40,476 nucleotides of DNA from Streptomyces sp. NRRL S-337 (GTDB taxonomy: Bacteria > Actinomycetota > Actinomycetes > Streptomycetales > Streptomycetaceae), in NCBI RefSeq assembly GCF_000720175.1, contig NZ_JOIX01000066.1, forward strand, positions 1-40,476. The letters are read 5' to 3'. A program made the translations under genes and the position numbers. The notes under the pieces are model-generated. The model was not told where the DNA came from, ran no database searches, and saw nothing but the letters and a program-made list of their open reading frames with translations. Below, in pieces: positions 35,712-40,476 of this stretch. How positions within the stretch are numbered: position 1 is the first letter of the stretch; each line of letters begins with the position of its first letter.

Positions 35712-35737
35712 CAAACAAACCACATGGTCCGTATCTT
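35712..35737. promoter_or_regulatory. ARE-like operator C, before afsA homologue
   Basis: CAAACAAACCACATGGTCCGTATCTT in two parts: CAAACAAACC-ACAT-GGTCCGTATC. ACCACATGGT is a palindrome, and the flanks (CNAAC..ACC / GGT..GTATC) match the outer arms of GBL-receptor sites best of the three. It lies 73-98 bases before the AfsA start. Confidence 0.6.
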
Positions 35738-35809
35738 AGTTACCTCGGGGCTGTCGTCGATCGTTCGCCCGTGAGGGCGCTGAGAGCCGCACCGCAGAAA
35801 GGGACGCCT

Positions 35810-36793
35810 ATGGCCAGCGCCACCCTGATGCCCTCCTCCTCGCGCGACCACCACCACAGGGCGACTCCGTCGGCGGGAGGAAACCGCCCGGCCTCGTCAC
35901 CCTCGCCCGGCCTCCGCGAGTACGGACACCGCACCACCGTGTCCGAGGTGTTCCTCACCAACTGGCAGCCCGGTCCCGGCGACAGCTGGGTGGTCAGCGC
36001 CCAGTGGCCGCGGGCCCACACGTTCTACGAACCGATCGCCGGGCTGCACGATCCACTGCTGTTGATCGAGACCGTGCGGCAGGCGGGGATACTACTGAGC
36101 CATGTGGCGCACCGGGTGCCGCTCGACCACCCCATCGTCTGGCAGCACGTCCGCTACGACCTCGCCCCGCAGGCGCTGCGCACCGCCGACGAACCGGCCG
36201 AGGTGGAGCTGCGGATCACCGACCATGACGTGGTACGCCGCGGGAAGCGCCTGATCAGCGCCCGTCAGGAGGTCCGCATCCGGTGCGACGGCGCCCACTT
36301 GGCCCATGCCCGGCTGATCTACTCCTGTCACAGCCCGACGGCCCACCGCCGACTGCGCGGCAGATACGGCGACCTGGCGTTCGCCACCTCCCGCCGGCTG
36401 CCGGTGCCGGAGCCGGTCAGCCCGCAGCTGGTCGCCCGGGACCACGAACGCGATGTGGTGCTCTCCCCCACCGACCTCCCGGACCGCTGGCAGCTGCGGG
36501 TCGACACCTCCCATCCGGTGCTCTTCGGCCATCCCGTCGACCACGCCCCCGGCATGCTGATGGTGGAGGCCGCCCGGCAGGCCGCCCAGGCGCTGACGCC
36601 CGGGGTGCCGATGCTGCCGGTCTCGCTGGAGTGCTCCTTCGAGCGGTACGCCGAGCTGGACGCGCCGAGTTGGGTGCGGGCGCGCACCCCGGACCCGGTC
36701 ACCGCCGGCGGCGCGCGACGGGTCGAGGTCGGCGTGGAACAGCACGGAAAACCGGTGGTCGCCGCGCGGATCACCGGCGTGCCGGTGCCCTGA
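35810..36793 (+). CDS. AfsA-family gamma-butyrolactone synthase
   Basis: About 327 residues. AfsA proteins join a beta-ketoacyl chain from ACP to dihydroxyacetone phosphate, the key step of GBL (A-factor type) signal synthesis. Two AfsA hot-dog repeats are visible: HTFYEPIAGLHDPLLLIETVRQAG near residue 70, and HPVLFGHPVDHAPGMLMVEAARQAAQ near 240. A Ser/His-rich N-terminus of ~40 residues precedes them. The ATG at 35810 (MASATLMPSSS) has AAAGGGA five bases upstream; the open frame back to 35699 covers the operator and is not coding. It follows the receptor gene by 129 bases, the classic receptor-synthase pairing. Confidence 0.93.
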   Translation: MASATLMPSSSRDHHHRATPSAGGNRPASSPSPGLREYGHRTTVSEVFLTNWQPGPGDSWVVSAQWPRAHTFYEPIAGLHDPLLLIETVRQAGILLSHVAHRVPLDHPIVWQHVRYDLAPQALRTADEPAEVELRITDHDVVRRGKRLISARQEVRIRCDGAHLAHARLIYSCHSPTAHRRLRGRYGDLAFATSRRLPVPEPVSPQLVARDHERDVVLSPTDLPDRWQLRVDTSHPVLFGHPVDHAPGMLMVEAARQAAQALTPGVPMLPVSLECSFERYAELDAPSWVRARTPDPVTAGGARRVEVGVEQHGKPVVAARITGVPVP

Positions 36794-36842
36794 CGGACCG
36801 GCTCCCCGAGCGGCCCCGCCCGCGCTGCCCGTGCCTCCCCCG

Positions 36843-39242
36843 TCACCGCAGCGTGAGGCGGGGCTTCGGTGCGTCGGTGCGCCCGGTGGGCGGGGTGCGG
36901 CTGCCCGCCTGGTAGGGCAGCGGCCAGGGGGCGCCAGGGCCGGTGTAGCCCTGCTCGGCGGCGGCGTGCAGCGTCCAGTGCGGGTCGTAGAGGTGCGGTC
37001 GGGCCAGTGCGCACAGGTCGGTGCGCCCGGCGAGGACGAGGGAGTTCACGTCGTCCCAGGAGGAGATCGCGCCGACCGCGATGACCGGCACGCCGAGCGC
37101 GTTGCGGATCCGGTCGGCGAACGGCGTCTGGTACGAGCGTCCGAAGTCGGGGCGCTCGTCGGAGACGACCTGCCCGGTGGAGACGTCGATGGCGTCGGCG
37201 CCGTGCTCGGCGAACGCGCCCGCCATGGCCACCGCGTCCTCGGCGGTGGTGCCGCCGTCGGCCCAGTCGGTGGCGGAGATCCGGACGGTCATCGGCCGGT
37301 CGTCCGGCCACACCTCGCGCACCGCGTCGAAGACGTCGAGCGGGAAGCGGAGCCGGCCGGCCAGGGAACCTCCGTAGGCGTCGGTGCGTTGATTGGTCAG
37401 CGGGGAGAGGAATCCGGACAGCAGATAGCCGTGGGCGCAGTGCAGTTCGAGGAGGTCGAAGCCGCAGTCGGCGGCGCGCCGTGCGGCGTCGGTGAACTCC
37501 CGCCGCAGATCGGTGAGTTCGCCGGTGGTCAGCTCGTGAGGGCGCTGGCTGCCGGGCTTGTAGGGGAGGGGGGATGCGGCGACGAGCGGCCAGTTGCCGG
37601 TGTCGAGCGGTTCGTCGATGCCGTCCCACATCAGCTTGGTGGAGCCCTTGCGGCCGGAGTGGCCGAGCTGCACGCCGAGCGCGGTACCGGGCGCCCGGGT
37701 GTGCACGAAGTCGGTGACGCGGCGCCAGGCCGCCGCCTGTTCGTCCGTGTAGAGACCGGCGCAGCCCGGTGTGATCCGGCCCTGTTCGCTGACGCACACC
37801 ATCTCGGTCATCACGAGTCCGGCCCCGCCGAGGGCGCGGGCGCCGAGGTGTACGAGGTGGAAGTCGCCGGGGACGCCGTCCTCGGAGGAGTACATGTCCA
37901 TCGGTGACACGACCACGCGGTTGCGCAGGGTGAGTCCGCGCAGCCGGAAGGGCGTGAACATCGGCGGTGTGCCGGCCGGGATGCCCGCCTCGTCCTCGAC
38001 AGCGGCGACGAATCCGGGGTCGCGCAGCCGAAGGTTGTCGTGGGTGACGCGGCGGCTGCGGGTGAGCAGGTTGAAGGCGAACTGGCGCGGCGGCTGGTCG
38101 ACATACCCGGCGAGCTCCTCGAACCACGCCAGGCTGGCGCGCGCGGCCCGCTGGGTGGAGGCGACGACGGGCCGGCGCTCCGCCTCGTAGGCGGCGAGGG
38201 CGGCGGGGATGTCGGGCTGCTCTTCGAGGCAGGCGGCCAGGGCCAGCGCGTCCTCGACGGCGAGTTTGGTGCCGGAGCCGATGGAGAAGTGCGCGGTGTG
38301 CGCGGCATCGCCGAGCAGCACGGTATTGCCGTGCGACCAGCGTTCGTTGACGACGGTGCGGAAGGCGATCCAGCTGGAGTTGTTGGACCGCAGGGCCCGG
38401 CCGCGCAAGGCGTCGTTGAAGACCTTGCCGCACCACTCCACCGACGCGCGCTCATCGGCCCGGTCCAGCCCGGCGGCCCGCCAGACCTCCTCCCGCATCT
38501 CCACGATGACGGTGCTGGCACCGGAGGCGGATCCAGGACCGGCGGGCTCCGCCGAAGTGCGGGCGGAGGGCGGAGGGGGGCCGGCGTCGGGGGCGGCGGC
38601 GGAACGGGCGTGGGGCGAGGCGAGGCCGCCGTCGGCGGAAACAGGTGCGGGAGCAGGAGCGGCGTAGGGATAGGCATGGAGCTGGACAACGCCGTGCTCG
38701 GTCTCGGCGATCTCGAAGCGGAAGGCGTCGAACGCGAAGTCCGCGGCGAGCCAGATGTAGCGGCAGCAGTGGGTGGTCAGCTGCGGCCGGAAGACGTCGG
38801 CGTGCGCGGTGCGGGTCGCGCTGTGTACGCCGTCGGCGGCGATGACCAGGTCGTACTCCCGGGCCAGTACGGCGGCGGGCGGCGCCTCGGTGCGGAAGCG
38901 CAGCTCCACGCCGAGGCCGCGGCAGCGCCGGTGCAGTACGGCCAGCAGCCGGCGCCGGCCGAGGGCTGCGAAGCCGTGCCCGCCGGAGGTGAGGGTGCGG
39001 CCGCGGTGCACGATGTCGATGTCGTCCCAGCGGACGAACTCCGCCTGGAGCGCGCGGTAGACCTCCGGGTCGGCGTGCTCGATGCCGCCGAGCGTCTCGT
39101 CGGAGAGGACGACACCGAAGCCGAAGGTGTCGTCGGGGGCGTTGCGCTCGAATACGGTGATCTCGCGGGTGGGGTCGAGCCGTTTGAGGAGCGCCGCGGC
39201 GTACAGCCCGCCCGGCCCGCCACCGATGACCGCGACCCGCAC
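36843..39242 (-). CDS. 2-aminobenzoyl-CoA monooxygenase/reductase-type fusion flavoprotein
   Basis: About 799 residues in two enzyme halves. The N-terminal half is an FAD monooxygenase: VAVIGGGPGGLYAA, IAADGVHSATRTAH, and LLGDAAHTAHFSIGSGTKLAVEDA. The C-terminal half (from residue ~425) is an old-yellow-enzyme barrel: LTLRNRVVVSPMDMYSSEDG, GVQLGHSGRKGS, ELHCAHGYLLSGFLSP, ALARPHLYDPHW. This fusion is known from Azoarcus evansii (AbmA), which hydroxylates 2-aminobenzoyl-CoA and reduces the ring. Databases often label it salicylyl-CoA 5-hydroxylase. A Pro/Ala/Ser-rich insert of ~47 residues (194-241) interrupts the FAD half. Start is the GTG at 39242, two bases after the enoyl-CoA hydratase stop, with GGGGA inside that gene's end. 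Confidence 0.88.
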   Translation of the reverse strand: MRVAVIGGGPGGLYAAALLKRLDPTREITVFERNAPDDTFGFGVVLSDETLGGIEHADPEVYRALQAEFVRWDDIDIVHRGRTLTSGGHGFAALGRRRLLAVLHRRCRGLGVELRFRTEAPPAAVLAREYDLVIAADGVHSATRTAHADVFRPQLTTHCCRYIWLAADFAFDAFRFEIAETEHGVVQLHAYPYAAPAPAPVSADGGLASPHARSAAAPDAGPPPPSARTSAEPAGPGSASGASTVIVEMREEVWRAAGLDRADERASVEWCGKVFNDALRGRALRSNNSSWIAFRTVVNERWSHGNTVLLGDAAHTAHFSIGSGTKLAVEDALALAACLEEQPDIPAALAAYEAERRPVVASTQRAARASLAWFEELAGYVDQPPRQFAFNLLTRSRRVTHDNLRLRDPGFVAAVEDEAGIPAGTPPMFTPFRLRGLTLRNRVVVSPMDMYSSEDGVPGDFHLVHLGARALGGAGLVMTEMVCVSEQGRITPGCAGLYTDEQAAAWRRVTDFVHTRAPGTALGVQLGHSGRKGSTKLMWDGIDEPLDTGNWPLVAASPLPYKPGSQRPHELTTGELTDLRREFTDAARRAADCGFDLLELHCAHGYLLSGFLSPLTNQRTDAYGGSLAGRLRFPLDVFDAVREVWPDDRPMTVRISATDWADGGTTAEDAVAMAGAFAEHGADAIDVSTGQVVSDERPDFGRSYQTPFADRIRNALGVPVIAVGAISSWDDVNSLVLAGRTDLCALARPHLYDPHWTLHAAAEQGYTGPGAPWPLPYQAGSRTPPTGRTDAPKPRLTLR

Positions 39243-39244
39243 GG

Positions 39245-40072
39245 CTATTTCCCCTGCCACTTGGGCGTCCGCTTCTCGGTGAACGCGGCATGGAATTCCG
39301 CGTAGTCGGCGCTGTTCATCAGCAGTGCCTGGGTGGCGGCGTCCATCTCGACCGCGGCGGCCAGCGGCATGTCGAGTTCCGCGGTGAGCAACGCCTTGGT
39401 CTGTGCGTGCGCCAGCGCGGGCCCTTCGGCGAGCCGCCGGGCGAGCGCCGCGGCCGCCTCGTCGGCCCGTCCCTCATCGGCCAACTCGCTGATCAGACCG
39501 AGTCGTTCGGCCTCCGGCGCCCGGACCGCGTCGCCGAGCATCAGCAGCCGGGTGGCGTGTCCGAGCCCGATGACCCGCGGCAACAGATAGGCCGCGCCCA
39601 TGTCGCCACCGGACAGTCCGACCCGGGTGAAGAGGAACGCGAAGCGGGCCGAGGGATCGGCGACCCGGAAGTCCGCGGCCAGCGCGAGCACCGCACCGGC
39701 ACCGGCCGCGACGCCGTGCACCGCCGCGATCACCGGGAACGGTGCCTCCCGCACGGCCCGCACGACCTGCCCGGTCATCCGGTTGAAGTCCAGCAGCTGG
39801 CCGGTGTCCATGCCCAGGGTGGCCCCGATGATCTCCTCGACGTCACCCCCCGAGCAGAACCCGCGCCCCTCCCCCGCCAGCACGAGGGCGCGTACGGAGC
39901 GCTCCCGGGACAGCTCGGCGAGCAGATCACGGAGATCGGCGTACGCCTCGAAGGTCAGCGCATTGAGCTTCTCCGGTCGCGCCAGGGTGACCGTGGCGAC
40001 CCCGTCCTCCCTGGTCACACGGATGTGCTGCCAGGCCTCTGTACTACGGGCGGATCCTGCGAACGGACTCAT
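39245..40072 (-). CDS. enoyl-CoA hydratase/isomerase family protein
   Basis: 275 residues of the crotonase fold. The oxyanion-hole segments are GEGRGFCSGGDVEEIIG and HGVAAGAGAVLALAADFRVA. The usual C-terminal trimer helix ends ADYAEFHAAFTEKRTPKWQGK. It hydrates, or hydrolyses, an unsaturated CoA thioester, and in this operon probably acts on the product of the monooxygenase/reductase. The start ATG at 40072 (MSPFAGSARSTEAW) has AGGCAG upstream. It is the first gene of a two-gene operon. Missing from the window are the 3-hydroxyacyl-CoA dehydrogenase and thiolase expected to finish the pathway. Confidence 0.9.
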   Translation of the reverse strand: MSPFAGSARSTEAWQHIRVTREDGVATVTLARPEKLNALTFEAYADLRDLLAELSRERSVRALVLAGEGRGFCSGGDVEEIIGATLGMDTGQLLDFNRMTGQVVRAVREAPFPVIAAVHGVAAGAGAVLALAADFRVADPSARFAFLFTRVGLSGGDMGAAYLLPRVIGLGHATRLLMLGDAVRAPEAERLGLISELADEGRADEAAAALARRLAEGPALAHAQTKALLTAELDMPLAAAVEMDAATQALLMNSADYAEFHAAFTEKRTPKWQGK

Positions 40073-40181
40073 CGGACTGCCTGCCCCCTTCGGCGGGTCG
40101 GCCGGTGGTGCTCTTCCGGATGCCCTTCGAAGCTATCACTGTTCTGTGACTGTCGTCATGAGGGCGCGATATGCGATATGT

Positions 40182-40208
40182 GCTGTCGTGGCTGTCGTGG
40201 CTGTCGTG
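40182..40208. repeat. 9-bp tandem repeat, three copies
   Basis: GCTGTCGTG occurs three times without interruption. Shortly after, TTTCGGGGAG or near copies recur at 40263, 40278 and 40291. These give the low-complexity look of the gap. Confidence 0.8.
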
Positions 40209-40349
40209 GCGGTAACCGGATGGGGGGCGCGGAGCCGCCGAGGCCCTCGCGGGGAGCCCACTTTCGGGGAGACGGCTTTCGGGGAGCCGAGTTTCGGGAA
40301 TTGCGCGCCCCGTTTTCACGTTGTCGGCCCCGAGGGGGCGCGCGCATCC

Positions 40350-40379
40350 CTTAGGGGATCTGTTCCCATGACCCCTAAG
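40350..40379. repeat. inverted repeat CTTAGGGG / CCCCTAAG next to the IS end
   Basis: Perfect 8-base arms separated by 14 bases, ending right where the IS-like sequence (GAGGTTGTTTCA) begins. It may be a terminator or the insertion target; CTAA/TTAG-type targets are common for IS5-group elements. Confidence 0.5.
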
Positions 40380-40387
40380 AGGTTGTT

Positions 40388-40476
40388 TCAGTTGGTGAGT
40401 CGGCGGTAGCTGATGAGGGCTGCGGCGATGCCGACGAAGGCCAGGAAGTGCTCGGCCTTTCGCTCATAACGGCGGT
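40388..40476 (-). mobile_element. 3' end of an IS5-type transposase (cut by window edge)
   Basis: The last 28 codons of a transposase on the minus strand: RRYERKAEHFLAFVGIAAALISYRRLTN, then TGA. The YERKAEHFLAF...AAALI.YRR ending is the common C-terminus of Streptomyces IS5-family DDE transposases. The element's terminal repeat probably lies at about 40380-40397. The body continues past the window, so completeness is unknown. Confidence 0.85.

Larger units (their letters stand above)
40073..40387. promoter_or_regulatory. gap between enoyl-CoA hydratase and IS element
   Basis: About 315 bases. A TAGCTT on the minus strand (40135-40130) could be the -10 box of the hydratase operon, and TCAC-N6-GTGA (40136-40149) beside it a small operator. 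A plus-strand frame from 40146 (MTVVMRARYAICAVV) looks signal-like but lacks a ribosome site and is built of short repeats. I do not call it a gene. Confidence 0.4.

Noticed and set aside
36328..38436. Minus-strand open frame of about 700 codons overlapping the fusion flavoprotein and afsA
   Set aside because: Arg/Pro/Ala-rich, no domain, different frame from the clear flavoprotein.
40146..40409. Small secreted protein starting MTVVMRARYAICAVV
   Set aside because: No ribosome site, built of short DNA repeats, and its end runs into the IS element.

Overview
The window looks like the chromosome of a Streptomyces species. GC content is very high, codon third positions are GC-rich, and the gene order recalls the Streptomyces coelicolor stretch that holds murA2, acnA, ngcEFG, rok7B7, xylFGH and dxs. 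That synteny is recalled, not searched. No strain-level call is possible.

Region 1 (1-12956) is isoprenoid and sugar uptake. It holds the start of dxs, a xylose-type ABC system (xylFGH), the ROK regulator rok7B7, and the N-acetylglucosamine/chito-oligosaccharide transporter genes ngcEFG, all on the minus strand. A secreted GH92 alpha-mannosidase is divergent from ngcE. A DasR-like (dre) site and a LacI-type operator lie in the divergent gap, so this looks like a regulated fungal-wall glycan scavenging locus.

Region 2 (12957-24305) starts with aconitase acnA, with an iron-box-like dyad and a perfect palindrome upstream, and ends with an XRE-MurA fusion (murA2). Between them lie two ECF41-like sigma factors around an old-yellow-enzyme gene, with a strikingly symmetric divergent promoter. 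An S16 (Lon-like) secreted protease, a nucleotidyltransferase, and a DUF1648 membrane protein coupled to a YtrA-type GntR regulator follow.

Region 3 (24306-27850) is a small decaying accessory segment. It holds a methyltransferase gene interrupted by an in-frame TAA, a membrane protein, a NarL-type histidine kinase, and its response regulator frameshifted at the start of the HTH. The segment is bounded by a 15-bp direct repeat of the murA2 3' end, which suggests an integration or duplication scar.

Region 4 (27932-40072) looks like a CoA-dependent anthranilate (2-aminobenzoate) degradation cluster: acyl-CoA dehydrogenase, aryl-CoA ligase, PaaX-like regulator, 2-aminobenzoyl-CoA monooxygenase/reductase fusion, and enoyl-CoA hydratase. 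A complete-looking gamma-butyrolactone (GBL) signalling cassette sits inside it: HAD phosphatase, two TetR receptor-type regulators and an AfsA-family synthase. Three near-identical ARE-like operators precede the two regulators and afsA, and a looser one lies inside the phosphatase promoter. The ArpA-like receptor carries a rare TTA (bldA-dependent) codon. This nested signalling/catabolic arrangement is the most interesting part of the window.

The right edge (40388-40476) is the 3' end of an IS5-type transposase.
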